64,000 nucleotides of DNA, from assembly GCA_041586615.1 (NCBI GenBank), contig JBFGZS010000002.1, forward strand, positions 1 through 64,000. Reading direction: 5' to 3'. The DNA is from Motiliproteus sp041586615. Its GTDB lineage: Bacteria; Pseudomonadota; Gammaproteobacteria; Pseudomonadales; Balneatricaceae. Below the pieces are notes generated by a model, which was given only the letters and a program-made list of their open reading frames with translations, had not been told where the DNA came from and made no database searches. Positions 55,463 through 64,000 of this stretch are shown here, piece after piece. The position numbers and the translations under genes are program-made. The first letter of the stretch is position 1, and the number at the start of each line of letters is the position of its first letter.

Positions 55463-55768
55463 ATGAAGGTCATGATCGATTTGTGCGTTATACCATTGGG
55501 TGTCGGGGTATCCGTCTCGGAATATGTGGCGGCCTGTCAGCGAATTTTTCAAGAGGCCGGTCTAAAGCATCACATGCACGCGTATGGAACCAATGTCGAA
55601 GGTGACTGGGATGCCGTATTTTCGGCCGTTAAACGCTGTCATGAGACGGTGCACACCATGGGGGCACCACGGGTGAGCACGTCGGTGCGGATTGGAACCC
55701 GGATTGATCGCGAGCAATCTATCGAGGACAAAATCAACAGCGTGACCGATAAGCTCACCAAATGCTAA
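55463..55768 (+). CDS. MTH1187/YkoF-type thiamine-binding protein
   Basis: This 101-aa ferredoxin-like protein has MIDLCVIPLGVGVSVSEYVA at the start and GAPRVSTSVRIGTRIDRE near the end, typical of the MTH1187 (formerly DUF77) group that binds thiamine or hydroxymethylpyrimidine. It is cytoplasmic, tetrameric in known members. A GGGGAG ribosome site precedes it. Confidence 0.82.
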   Translation: MKVMIDLCVIPLGVGVSVSEYVAACQRIFQEAGLKHHMHAYGTNVEGDWDAVFSAVKRCHETVHTMGAPRVSTSVRIGTRIDREQSIEDKINSVTDKLTKC

Positions 55769-55770
55769 CG

Positions 55771-55871
55771 GCGAGGCCTGCAAAGCCAGCAACTTCGTGA
55801 AGTTGCGCCAGCCTGGAGGGGGCAATGGACAGGTAGGTATGGATACCTATCTGTCCACCACGTTAATAGAA
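55771..55871. repeat. About 100-bp dispersed hairpin element, copy 2
   Basis: GCGAGGCCTGCAAAGCCAGC..., then TGGACAGGTAGGTAT-GG-ATACCTATCTGTCCA and TTAATAGAATA, correspond block for block to 22926-23026. The stem carries one G-T mismatch. The loop differs, which suggests independent compensatory drift. Confidence 0.85.
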
Positions 55872-56113
55872 TAGCCGTACGTCGGTCTGATCTCTCATCC
55901 CGCATCTGCACAATCCAAGCATGTTATCTCTTTTCCCTTGATACTGATCATACCGGTCGCGCCTATTTTAGCGGCTTTTTCCTGCTTCACCTCTAACAAC
56001 GCAGTCGCACAAAAAGGTAGAATACGGCGGTGATCGGACGCCTGGTTTATACATCAACACAGCCGCCCAAATCGCCTTTTTACTGCTGCTTAACAACGAT
56101 AGAGGTAATGACA
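55872..56113. other. Upstream region of pta
   Basis: No gene is seen. The open frame extends to 56030, but similarity to Pta starts only at about 56114. Confidence 0.4.
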
Positions 56114-58258
56114 TTGAGCCATACGCTCATGGTGGTCCCAACCGGTCAGGGAACCGGTCTGACAACCACCGTACTCGGTCTTTTCCACGCATTTGCACGT
56201 CAGAACATCAAGGTTCATTTTTTCAAGCCGATCGCACAGCCGCAGAATGGGGATACCGGCTGCGATCGCAGTATTGAAATATTACAACCGGCTTGCAGTC
56301 ATCCAATCGCTAACCCCATCCCGATCCGTGAAGCAGAACATTTGGTCAGCACCAGTCGCGGTGATGAATTACTGGAAGAGATCGTGTCCCGTTTTGAACG
56401 CTCAGCGGCACCACAGGACACGGTTGTTATTATCGAGGGCATGGTTCCTACGCCGAATCAGCCGTATGCAACGCGCATCAACAAAGAGATCGCCAAAGCG
56501 CTCGATGCTGACGTTGTGCTCGTGGCGTTTCCCGGTGGCGATACCCCCGAAGCGCTCGATGACCATATCGATATTACTGCGCGCGCCTACGGGGGGATTC
56601 GCAATCCCAAAGTCCTCGGCTGCATCCTGAATAAACTGGGGGCTCCCGTCGACCGCAATGGCAACACGCAGTCCGGTAGCCTGCAGAACCAAGAGGCCAG
56701 CCCTAGCCTCACTGAAGAGCAGGTTCGTCAACACTGTCAATTATTCAGCAAGGGCTTCAAACTGCTGGGATGCATTCCCTGGCAGGCCTCACTGACCGAG
56801 CCCCGTGTTAAAGATATCGCGAATTACTTGCAAGCCGATCTTATCAATCCTGGCGAAATTGCGCGCCGCCGGATCAGCCGTATTTCGCTGTGCGCCCGGA
56901 CGGTTGCGAATATGGTTAACGAGCTGCAACCGGGCACCCTTGTGATCACGCCGGGAGACCGGGACGATATTATCCTCGCTGCCAGTATCGCCGCGCTCAA
57001 GGGCATCGATCTGGCTGCGCTGCTGCTCACAGGTGGCTTTACACCGAATGCCGGTATCATGGATCTTTGCCGCGAGGCACAACGTGCGGGCTTGCCCATC
57101 TTGAGTGTCCCTGGACATAGTCTCGATACCGTTTTTTCGCTCTCGCATTACCACCAGGAAGTGCCCGCTGACGATGTGGTTCGCATTGAGCAAATAAAAG
57201 ATACCACGGCCTCGCATATCGACAGTCAATGGCTGCAACAGTTCTGTGGCGCTGAGACTGAGCGGCGCCTGTCGCCACCGGCCTTCCGTTATCAGCTGAT
57301 TGAACGCGCCCGCAAGGCCGCCCGCACCATCGTACTCCCCGAAGGCAATGAACCCCGGACGATAAAAGCGGCATCCATCTGCGCCGAGCGCGGCATCGCG
57401 CGTTGCGTGTTACTGGGTGATAAGGAAGACATATTGAAAATTGCCGCGGGACAAGGTGTTATCTTGGGCGAAGGCGTTGAAATCTTCCAACCCGATAAGA
57501 TCCGGTCACATTATGTCGAGCGTTATGTCGCGTTGCGCAAGCATAAAGGGGTCACCCCCATGCTGGCGGAAGAACAGCTGCGCGACAATGTAACGCTGGG
57601 CACCATGATGCTGGAGATGGGGCATGTCGACGGCCTGGTCAGTGGTGCCGTACATACCACCGCCAACACAATTCGCCCCCCCCTGCAGCTTATAAAAACA
57701 GCCCCTGGCTGCAATCTGGTTTCCTCCATCTTCTTTATGTGCCTGCCCGATCAGGTATTGGTGTACGGTGACTGTGCCATTAACCCGGAACCCAATGCGG
57801 CGGAACTGGCCGATATCGCCATCCAGAGTGCGGATTCAGCCGCCGCGTTTGGCATTCCGCCACGGGTTGCGATGATCAGCTATAGCACCATGGGGTCTGG
57901 CCAGGGCGCTGAAGTCGAAAAAGTCCGTGAAGCCACGCGCATTGCCCGTGAAAAACGCCCCGATCTTCTGATCGACGGGCCACTGCAGTACGATGCGGCC
58001 ATCACGGAGACCGTCGCGAAAAGCAAAGCGCCTGGAAGCTCGGTTGCCGGTCGCGCGACCGTATTTATCTTCCCCGACCTCAATACCGGTAACACCACCT
58101 ACAAAGCGGTACAACGTAGCGCAGATGTAATCAGTATTGGACCGATGCTGCAGGGCATGCGTAAACCTGTCAACGACCTGTCCCGTGGTGCGCTTATTGA
58201 CGATATCGTCTTTACCATCGCACTTACCGCTATTCAGGCGGCCAGTACGCCTCAATAA
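56114..58258 (+). CDS. pta: Phosphate acetyltransferase, long form
   Basis: This 714-aa enzyme interconverts acetyl-CoA and acetyl phosphate. I favour TTG 56114, because AGAGGT lies seven bases upstream and the start reads like E. coli Pta (MS..(I/L)MxxPTG). ATG 56108 is too close to that site. The N-terminal P-loop-like/DRTGG region (about 1-370) regulates, and the C-terminal catalytic domain (RKAARTIVLPEGNEPRT; SYSTMGSGQG) acts. No ackA lies beside it, unlike the usual ackA-pta order. Confidence 0.9.
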   Translation: MSHTLMVVPTGQGTGLTTTVLGLFHAFARQNIKVHFFKPIAQPQNGDTGCDRSIEILQPACSHPIANPIPIREAEHLVSTSRGDELLEEIVSRFERSAAPQDTVVIIEGMVPTPNQPYATRINKEIAKALDADVVLVAFPGGDTPEALDDHIDITARAYGGIRNPKVLGCILNKLGAPVDRNGNTQSGSLQNQEASPSLTEEQVRQHCQLFSKGFKLLGCIPWQASLTEPRVKDIANYLQADLINPGEIARRRISRISLCARTVANMVNELQPGTLVITPGDRDDIILAASIAALKGIDLAALLLTGGFTPNAGIMDLCREAQRAGLPILSVPGHSLDTVFSLSHYHQEVPADDVVRIEQIKDTTASHIDSQWLQQFCGAETERRLSPPAFRYQLIERARKAARTIVLPEGNEPRTIKAASICAERGIARCVLLGDKEDILKIAAGQGVILGEGVEIFQPDKIRSHYVERYVALRKHKGVTPMLAEEQLRDNVTLGTMMLEMGHVDGLVSGAVHTTANTIRPPLQLIKTAPGCNLVSSIFFMCLPDQVLVYGDCAINPEPNAAELADIAIQSADSAAAFGIPPRVAMISYSTMGSGQGAEVEKVREATRIAREKRPDLLIDGPLQYDAAITETVAKSKAPGSSVAGRATVFIFPDLNTGNTTYKAVQRSADVISIGPMLQGMRKPVNDLSRGALIDDIVFTIALTAIQAASTPQ

Positions 58259-58441
58259 CGGTCCTCTTAAGCTAGACCAGCGAAGTCAGACGCAGCGCCT
58301 TGTGGCCAGCCAAAAAGGTACTTGCGTCTGAACTCAGCTAACCAGATGCCCAACCAGCCACTAACGAAGACAAACAGGTTCAGCGCCGCCGTGGTTAAAT
58401 CGACATGTCTAATGTCTAATGTCTATTGACCTTCTGCGGCG

Positions 58442-58630
58442 TTACTCCCGATCGCTTTTAACGGCAATCCACTCCAGCTCCTGCTCAAAGCTACAGCCGA
58501 TTTCTATCAGCATGGGCGCACAACATGCCTGACAATCCTCGTAATAACTTTGTTCTTCTTCGCTGCAATCAATGACCAACTGCTGCTTTTCCCCGCAATA
58601 CGGGCACAAAACCTTTTCATCTATGAGCAT
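58442..58630 (-). CDS. CPXCG-type cysteine-rich small protein
   Basis: This 62-aa protein has CPYCGE and a second pair CQACCAP, forming a zinc-ribbon-like site. The sequence is that of the CPXCG-motif family (PF14255). The function is unknown. It lies between pta and the protease gene on the opposite strand. Confidence 0.85.
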   Translation of the reverse strand: MLIDEKVLCPYCGEKQQLVIDCSEEEQSYYEDCQACCAPMLIEIGCSFEQELEWIAVKSDRE

Positions 58631-58982
58631 GCTAACCGCCTCCTCATATATTGAGACCTATTGAAAGCGACTGATGGTTATCCTTATTGCCTTCCTTTTA
58701 ATCAATAAGATAGGGTGTAACCATAACGCGTATTATCCGCGTTAGCCGGCACGGTAAGTCGGCGTAATACGGCAAAATGACACAACGTCTGCCTGGCTTG
58801 ATTGGCGGTAAATGGTCAGACAATCAGGACCGTTAAAAGCGATGCCCGTTAGGCAAAGACTGCTTTTCGGTACCCAGACCGTCTGAAACACTTTATTGTG
58901 CATCTAATCTGCGTTAGCGCATACCAGCCCAGTTAAGAGCTTAGCAGAGGCCGTGAAACAATTTTGAGGGGGCAATAAAACC
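58631..58982. other. Intergenic before the retropepsin-like gene
   Basis: There is no gene. An inverted repeat AACGCG-TATTATC-CGCGTT lies near 58726-58744. Nothing else is recognised. Confidence 0.4.
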
Positions 58983-59501
58983 TTGTCAGAGAATAAATCC
59001 GGGCAGCGTCTTGGTCAGGCTTTTTGGATAGGCTTTTGGGTCCTGCTGCTGCTGCTCTTAACCGTTCTGTTTAACCAGTGGCAGGAGGGTCGCCGCTACC
59101 CGAACCAAGATCCGGTGACTCTGCGTGAGGCGAATAGCCGCACCCTGGAGCTACAACGAAATCAACAAGGTCACTACATTGCCCATGGCAGCATCAACAG
59201 GGTTGCCGCAACCTTTCTGGTTGATACCGGCGCTACCGATATTGTGATACCTGCCAAGCAGGCCCTGCGCATGGGGCTGACGATGAATCAGCCAGGCCGC
59301 GCCCGAACCGCTAATGGCGTGATTACGGTATACCGCACCCGAATTGACGAATTACGCCTGGGCCCACTCGTACTGAGAGACCTTAATGCCAGTATTAATC
59401 AACATATGGATGGCGATATTTTACTGGGGATGAGTGCATTGCAGCGTTTGGAGCTACGACAGCATCAGGGCGTCCTATCGTTGACTCAACGTATCCCCTA
59501 A
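58983..59501 (+). CDS. Retropepsin-like (TIGR02281-type) aspartic protease
   Basis: This is a 172-aa protein. It has one transmembrane anchor (FWIGFWVLLLLLLTVLF, about residues 14-30) and a single aspartic-protease lobe with the catalytic FLVDTGATDIVIP near residue 80 and a second hydrophobic Gly motif DILLGMSALQRL. It would dimerise in the periplasm. The start is TTG behind GAGGGGG. Confidence 0.85.
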   Translation: MSENKSGQRLGQAFWIGFWVLLLLLLTVLFNQWQEGRRYPNQDPVTLREANSRTLELQRNQQGHYIAHGSINRVAATFLVDTGATDIVIPAKQALRMGLTMNQPGRARTANGVITVYRTRIDELRLGPLVLRDLNASINQHMDGDILLGMSALQRLELRQHQGVLSLTQRIP

Positions 59502-59788
59502 CCGCGTTTATCGGGTGATTAATAGAACCACTATTCGCCTCAAAATAGTTTAAAACCGGTCTTCCCCTCGCGCCGATCGATAAAGTCGGACAGACTGCCT
59601 GGAAGACAACGATCGATACTGGCGAATTAGCTGCAATGCAGCATGTAACACGTTGTAAAACAATCGTATATCTTTGAATATTCTTCAAGTAGGTCACGCT
59701 AAACACCGTCTATGCTTTCTCTGTTGCTTCGACAATGCGCAGCAACTGCGACGATAGACGATAACTGAACTCGTGAGGTTTTTGATTC
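59502..59788. other. Intergenic region
   Basis: No gene or strong signal is seen. A GTGAGG ribosome site lies just before 59789. Confidence 0.3.
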
Positions 59789-60064
59789 ATGCTTACCTAC
59801 GAAGACTGTCTTGATATGTGCGATTTGTCTCAGGATGAGATTTATGCCATAGCAGAACATGAGCACATCGACCGGCTGCAGGCGGTGGCAACCGCTGAAT
59901 TTTTAACGCACTGTGAGGGCGGCGAACGAAAAATTCGCCGAATGATCATTGATGATATTCGACGCGCCAGGATGCACGGGCATAAAGAGCACGAACGGGA
60001 GTTGAAACGGGCATTTACCCACTTTGTAAAAACGCATCCGAACCATAGCCGCGCCGCGCATTAA
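59789..60064 (+). CDS. Conserved small protein, paralogue of 52287 gene
   Basis: This 91-aa protein, MLTYEDCLDMCDLSQDEIYA, has IAEHEHIDRLQAVATAEFL and KEHERELKRAFTHFVKTHP. It shares the HEH and KEHER motifs with the protein at 52287-52556. Both copies are short, soluble and monocistronic with their own terminators. The function is unknown. Confidence 0.75.
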   Translation: MLTYEDCLDMCDLSQDEIYAIAEHEHIDRLQAVATAEFLTHCEGGERKIRRMIIDDIRRARMHGHKEHERELKRAFTHFVKTHPNHSRAAH

Positions 60065-60088
60065 CGAGCCCCCTCGTTTCCCCCTCTC

Positions 60089-60113
60089 GGGCTGGCACCC
60101 AACATGCCAGCCC
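60089..60113 (+). terminator. Hairpin terminator
   Basis: GGGCTGGCA-CCCAACA-TGCCAGCCC is a perfect 9-bp stem followed by TTCGCTTTT, 25 bp after the 91-aa protein gene. Confidence 0.75.
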
Positions 60114-60202
60114 TTCGCTTTTCAGGCCGGTCAAATGGCCGTCTTTTCGGTAAATTATCCCGTCGCTAGCGGCCGCTGAAAAAGGCTTTTTTAGCCGCGC
60201 TA

Positions 60203-60658
60203 TTAGGTGTGCGGGTGGCTATGCAGGTGTGCGCCATGGCTATGATGCTCTTGCTCGATAGCGACCGGGACGATATTCAGCTGACCATGGCGCACGCCAC
60301 ACTCCGCGATCACTCGATCGGCAAATGACCGAACATCAGACGTTACTCCCCGTAAAATCACCGTTTCCAGGCAATTGTCATGATCGAGATGCACATGCAG
60401 GGTCGACAGCGTTAGGTTGTGATGGTTATGGTGTGACTCGGTAAGACGTCGCGACAACTCGCGTTCGTGATGGTTAAAGACATAACTCAGACTCGCAATA
60501 CAATGCTCGGCTTCTTGAGAGGCGAGCCGATCCTGCTCAAGCTCTCGACGAATCAGATCACGCATCGCTTCTGAACGATTCCCATAGCCTTTACGCTTAA
60601 TAAACGAATCAAACTCCGCGGCAAGGGCCGGATCTAACGAAATGGTAACGCGTTCCAT
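60203..60658 (-). CDS. nikR: Nickel-responsive regulator NikR
   Basis: This is a 151-aa ribbon-helix-helix regulator (RVTISLDPALAAEFDSFI) with an ACT-like nickel domain. The high-affinity nickel site is kept: H77, H88, H90 and C96 in THE context LHVHLDHDNCLE, one residue offset from E. coli. The C-terminus is an extra His-rich tail (HHSHGAHLHSHPH), which may buffer nickel. No nik transporter or hydrogenase genes are in the window. Confidence 0.93.
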   Translation of the reverse strand: MERVTISLDPALAAEFDSFIKRKGYGNRSEAMRDLIRRELEQDRLASQEAEHCIASLSYVFNHHERELSRRLTESHHNHHNLTLSTLHVHLDHDNCLETVILRGVTSDVRSFADRVIAECGVRHGQLNIVPVAIEQEHHSHGAHLHSHPHT

Positions 60659-60747
60659 GGGCTGAACCTGAAATAGGAAAAGCGCTGATTTTACTCAACC
60701 CCATCCAAGACTGCGAACTTGCATAGCGACCTTGAAAACTACCCTGA

Positions 60748-60778
60748 ACATTTTGCTCGGTATTACGTTGCCGCCTTA
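60748..60778 (+). repeat. Dispersed repeat copy upstream of rluE
   Basis: ACATTTTGCTCGGTATTACG then TTGCCGCCTTA corresponds to the right part of the element at 19347-19385. It lies in the nikR-rluE intergenic region and is read through by the spurious N-terminal extension of the rluE frame. Confidence 0.7.
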
Positions 60779-60874
60779 CTATTTCATGGGCGACATCGTC
60801 TTGAGCTTATGCGACCATTGTCACAACGCCTGTATTCCAGCAAATTAAGCCCGCAACATTCAATAGAGTCTTAC

Positions 60875-61534
60875 ATGCCCCGCATCATTCTTCTCAACAA
60901 GCCATTCCGGGTTATGTGCCAATTTACTGATCCCGATGGCCGTGCCACGCTGTCAGACTATGTGGATGAACCGGGTTTCTACGCCGCAGGAAGGCTGGAT
61001 TATGACTCCGAAGGTCTCTTGCTACTGACGGACAATGGCAAACTTCAACAGCATATCGCCGATCCGCGCTTTAAGCTGGAAAAGACCTACTGGGTTCAAG
61101 TAGAAGGACAAATAACCGATGAGGCTATTTGTCAGTTATGTGCGGGGGTCAGCTTGAAAGATGGCCCCACCCGGCCGGCGAGACTGAAACGACTCGATAA
61201 CCCTGACCTGTGGCCACGCGTTCCACCCATTCGAGAGCGGCGCGACATCCCCACCAGCTGGTTAGAGATCAAATTACGCGAAGGGCGTAATCGACAAGTT
61301 CGGCGAATGACGGCCGCCCTTGGCTTCCCTACCCTGCGGCTCATCCGGGTAGCGATCGGCGCGTGGTGTCTGGATGACCTACCGCCGGGCCAATTCCGTA
61401 CAGAAGACGCCCCCCTTCCCAAGCAAACGGCTCAGCCAAAGCCTTCTCAACCGACAGCACGTAAACACGCCGTGTCACGTACCCGTCAGCCGCGCAGACA
61501 TTCTGGCAGTCGGCAGCGGCGTAGTCAGGCATAA
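60875..61534 (+). CDS. rluE: 23S rRNA pseudouridine synthase RluE
   Basis: This is a 219-aa RsuA-family enzyme. I place the start at ATG 60875 (MPRIILLNKPF). The longer frame begins inside a dispersed repeat. The catalytic Asp is in AAGRLDYDSEGLLLLT, and LREGRNRQVRRMTAALGFPT follows. There is no S4 domain, as in RluE, which modifies 23S U2457. The C-terminal 45 residues are a basic tail (RTRQPRRHSGSRQRR) beyond the usual end. Confidence 0.85.
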   Translation: MPRIILLNKPFRVMCQFTDPDGRATLSDYVDEPGFYAAGRLDYDSEGLLLLTDNGKLQQHIADPRFKLEKTYWVQVEGQITDEAICQLCAGVSLKDGPTRPARLKRLDNPDLWPRVPPIRERRDIPTSWLEIKLREGRNRQVRRMTAALGFPTLRLIRVAIGAWCLDDLPPGQFRTEDAPLPKQTAQPKPSQPTARKHAVSRTRQPRRHSGSRQRRSQA

Positions 61535-61605
61535 TACGCGGCCTTTACCCCTAAACGCCCAGCCGTCATTCGGCTCAGTCAAAAAACAGTTGCGAAAGAT
61601 TCCTC

Positions 61606-62784
61606 ATGAAACAGTACGATGTGGTTATAGTCGGCGCGGGTGCGTCAGGGCTTATGTGTGCGGCACAGGCCGGTTACCGGGGCCGTAATGTCCTTGTCAT
61701 CGACCATGCGAAACGTCCTGGCAAGAAAATCCTGCTTTCCGGTGGCGGACGCTGCAATTTCACCAATCGGCACGTGGGCCCGGAAAACTACCTTTCTCAG
61801 AATCGCCACTTTGCGATCTCCGCGCTTAAACGCTTTAGTTCGAATCACTTCATCGAGCTCGTTGAACGGCACGGTATTGATTACCACGAACGAGATTGGG
61901 GTCAGCTGTTCTGCGATGATTCGAGTAAAGCGATTGTGAAAATGCTCCTCACTGAATGTGAGTGGGCGGGCGTCGCACTCGAAATGCAGACGAGTCTGGA
62001 TTCCATAACCCGCAATGACCACGGATTCTTGCTAGAAACCCGCAAAGGTCCCCTGCAAACCGAATCCCTCGTCTTGGCAACAGGCGGCTTATCACTGCCA
62101 AACGCCGGTGCCACGCCCTGGGGGCTCGAACAAGCCAAACAGTTGGGTCTGGCGGTTATTCCGCCCCGCGCCGGCCTGGTACCCTTCACGCTGCAGCCGG
62201 CTGAACTCTCTCTGGTGCAACCGCTTTCAGGCCTTGCCTTGCCTGCAGCGCTACGTATCGGCAAGCGGATCTTCCAAGAAAACCTGCTTTTTACGCACCG
62301 TGGCCTAAGTGGTCCTGTTGTCCTGCAAATATCCAATTATTGGCAGCCCGGCCAGAACGTGCATATCGACCTGTTCCCCGGCACAGAATTAGACGCTTAC
62401 CTGATAGACCAGCGTACTGCGCGCCCCAAAGTCGCGTTGCGTACAGTCTTGGCAGAAACACTCAGTAAACGCCTGGCGCAGGCACTATGCACGCTTTGGG
62501 ATCTGGATCGTAATCTGGACCAGTTCAGTGACAAGGCGCTTGTTGAGGCAGCCCAGCGTTTCAAAGACTGGGTCATCAAACCTGCAGGGACCGAAGGCTA
62601 TCGAACCGCTGAAGTAACCCTAGGCGGCATCGATACCCAGGCGTTTTCTTCCAAGACCTTTGAAGCCAATGATGTCAAAGGTCTTTACGTCATTGGAGAG
62701 CTCCTCGATGTAACGGGCTGGCTAGGCGGTTACAACTTTCAATGGGCCTGGGCCTCAGGCTACTGTGCTGGCCAGTATGTGTGA
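61606..62784 (+). CDS. HI0933/YhiN-family FAD-dependent oxidoreductase
   Basis: This 392-aa flavoprotein has VVIVGAGASGLMCA at the start, LSGGGRCNFTNRH near residue 45 and GELLDVTGWLGGYNFQWAWA at the end, which are signatures of the YhiN/HI0933 group. The reaction in vivo is unknown. It lies 71 bp after rluE on the same strand. Confidence 0.88.
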   Translation: MKQYDVVIVGAGASGLMCAAQAGYRGRNVLVIDHAKRPGKKILLSGGGRCNFTNRHVGPENYLSQNRHFAISALKRFSSNHFIELVERHGIDYHERDWGQLFCDDSSKAIVKMLLTECEWAGVALEMQTSLDSITRNDHGFLLETRKGPLQTESLVLATGGLSLPNAGATPWGLEQAKQLGLAVIPPRAGLVPFTLQPAELSLVQPLSGLALPAALRIGKRIFQENLLFTHRGLSGPVVLQISNYWQPGQNVHIDLFPGTELDAYLIDQRTARPKVALRTVLAETLSKRLAQALCTLWDLDRNLDQFSDKALVEAAQRFKDWVIKPAGTEGYRTAEVTLGGIDTQAFSSKTFEANDVKGLYVIGELLDVTGWLGGYNFQWAWASGYCAGQYV

Positions 62785-62852
62785 CGATTCTTTGATTACT
62801 GCCTCTGATAACGGCCCCGGCTTTGCCCTGGCGATGAAACTGATTAACCTGG

Positions 62853-63995
62853 TTACCTTTCGCGCTGCAGGGCCTGCATCAGATCCTGCTCGATCCCGGC
62901 AAACCAGGCCTGCAGATCTAGCGGCAAGACCCGGTTCAGATAGCTAAGATAGCCGCCCAGCATCAGCAGCCCCAGCGCGATCAACAGCAGCCCGGAGACG
63001 AGTCCCGAACTATGGATCTGAAAACGCCGGCCGGCCCAGTGTAGCGACCAGCCTTTCCCCCTCAGCCAGCGCCAGGTCCGTCCGCTGCGATCGAGATGCT
63101 CAAATGCCAGTGACAGAGCGATCAGCGGCAGCCCTAAGCCCATGGCAAATACGAACAACAGCAGCGCACCGGATAACACCTGCTGGTGGCTGGCGGCGAG
63201 CACCAAAATGGCGCCGAGTATCGGTCCGATACAGGCGGTCCAGCCGATGGCGAAGCTCAGGCCGAACACAAAGGACCCCGACAGGGTGGTGGCCGGTCGG
63301 CCCTGAAACCTGACGCCGGAAAACCCTTTCCCGATCACGGTGGCAAGGCCGAACAGAACGATGATGGCTCCCGCGCCTTGCAGCAGATAGCGTTGGTAGC
63401 GGGTCAATAAAGCACCTAAGTAGGAGGCCGTGGCCCCCATCATCGCGAAGCTGAAAGCCAGACCTAGGAAGAAGACCAGGGTCATCCCTAGCAAGCGGCG
63501 TCGATCACTCTGAAAGGCGACGGCGAAATAGGCGGGCAGGATCGGCAGGGTGCAGGGTGATAAAAAACTGAGTACGCCGGCCATAAACGCCAGCGGCAGC
63601 AGCAGGCTAAAACCTATCCCCTCCAGCCCCGGATCGGCGCGTTGCTCGGTGGGCGCTAGCCAGGCCTGAGCGGCGTGGAGCAGGGCAAGATTCGCAGCCG
63701 ATGAGCCGATTGGCGCCTCCGGTGCCAGCAATATGGCGAGGGCGCGGCCTGCCGCATTGCGTAAGCGGGTCTCTGCGAAGGTCTGGCCAACCTGTTCTAG
63801 CAGCAGGATCGCCAGCGCGTTACCCAGGATAGGCTTGCGATCATCGAACCGTTGCTCGGGATCATCGCTGTCGATGGCCAGGTTATTGTGGGGGCTGTTA
63901 CGGGGATTGTTGTGGAAATTGTTGTGGAAATTGTCACGGGGGTTGACCGCGTTACGGGCATAAAAGCCTCCCAGGGTCTTATCCTCGAGCCGCAC
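62853..63995 (-). CDS. CcdA/DsbD-type membrane thiol transporter, N-terminus beyond edge
   Basis: This is a membrane protein with the CcdA hallmarks FLSPCTLPILPAYFAV and IGWTACIGPILGAIL, each with a redox Cys at a helix start, and about seven helices. It moves electrons from cytoplasmic thioredoxin to periplasmic proteins, for cytochrome c or disulfide handling. The frame is open to the window edge and the GTG at 63995 is not a credible start. The first part, with the periplasmic-like segment ALAILLLEQVGQTFAETRL, is probably the end of a longer N-terminal domain. It includes an Asn/His repeat (FHNNFHNNPRNSPHNN). Confidence 0.7.
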   Translation of the reverse strand: MRLEDKTLGGFYARNAVNPRDNFHNNFHNNPRNSPHNNLAIDSDDPEQRFDDRKPILGNALAILLLEQVGQTFAETRLRNAAGRALAILLAPEAPIGSSAANLALLHAAQAWLAPTEQRADPGLEGIGFSLLLPLAFMAGVLSFLSPCTLPILPAYFAVAFQSDRRRLLGMTLVFFLGLAFSFAMMGATASYLGALLTRYQRYLLQGAGAIIVLFGLATVIGKGFSGVRFQGRPATTLSGSFVFGLSFAIGWTACIGPILGAILVLAASHQQVLSGALLLFVFAMGLGLPLIALSLAFEHLDRSGRTWRWLRGKGWSLHWAGRRFQIHSSGLVSGLLLIALGLLMLGGYLSYLNRVLPLDLQAWFAGIEQDLMQALQRER

Positions 63996-64000
63996 CCTGA

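Overview
The window is a chromosomal segment of a gammaproteobacterium. It carries Gamma-style MetH, Upp/UraA, PanP, YdhR, RluE, DUF5610 and a PreP-like M16 peptidase, together with a phasin and many Shine-Dalgarno-led genes. An Oceanospirillales/Alteromonadales-like marine or host-associated lineage is my guess, not proven. No rRNA, tRNA or CRISPR was seen.

Positions 1-17,300 are an accessory locus bounded by two different insertion-sequence remnants (1-86 and about 16,757-17,322). Its minus-strand half holds a TetR regulator, an aldehyde dehydrogenase, two AMP-forming acyl-CoA ligases and a two-subunit CoA-transferase (atoDA). One ligase carries an in-frame amber codon and the other a frameshift. 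The divergent plus-strand half reads: a 51-residue Cys-containing peptide gene, a QhpD-like radical SAM/SPASM enzyme with a PqqD-like N-terminus, an ABC exporter, a small subtilisin-like protease, two tandem U32/UbiU-UbiV-like proteins with iron-sulfur-type cysteines, and a sigma-54 activator. I found a TGG-N9-TGC sigma-54 promoter in front of each half. The simplest reading is one regulon. It would pair a peptide maturation/export system, related to quinohemoprotein amine dehydrogenase (QHNDH) biogenesis but without QHNDH alpha, beta or gamma genes, with oxidation of an aldehyde to an acyl-CoA. This is the best candidate for an undescribed system here.

Positions 17.3-21 kb are a decayed island: a tyrosine recombinase, a perfect 16-6-16 inverted repeat beside it, two 59-bp hairpin elements and an hsdR-like remnant. 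Positions 21-30 kb hold a DsbA-family protein, YdhR, a glutaredoxin, a PACE transporter, a DUF2986 protein, phospholipase A, a YebG-like protein, a small two-TM gene broken by a 25-bp duplication, PrpE, UraA and Upp.

Positions 30-48 kb are mainly core functions: Hpt, PanP, MetH, a LuxR-type regulator, DUF5610, PreP-like peptidase, phasin, UbiH-family hydroxylase, TPR protein, YbaK, and a hemerythrin/DUF2249/NnrS-like set suggestive of nitric-oxide or respiratory metabolism. Positions 48-52 kb are an operon-like group (DUF2064/TIGR04282-like, radical SAM, methylthionucleoside phosphorylase, TIGR04283-like glycosyltransferase) that resembles arsenosugar-type nucleoside processing. Positions 52-64 kb carry an MTHFR-family protein, a VWA-like plus membrane J-domain pair, a thiamine-binding protein, Pta, CPXCG protein, a retropepsin-like protease, NikR, RluE, a YhiN-type flavoprotein and a CcdA/DsbD-type protein running off the edge.

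Two genome-level habits stand out: many 15-25 bp tandem duplications (intergenic and coding), and several dispersed hairpin repeats that occur up to tens of kilobases apart.
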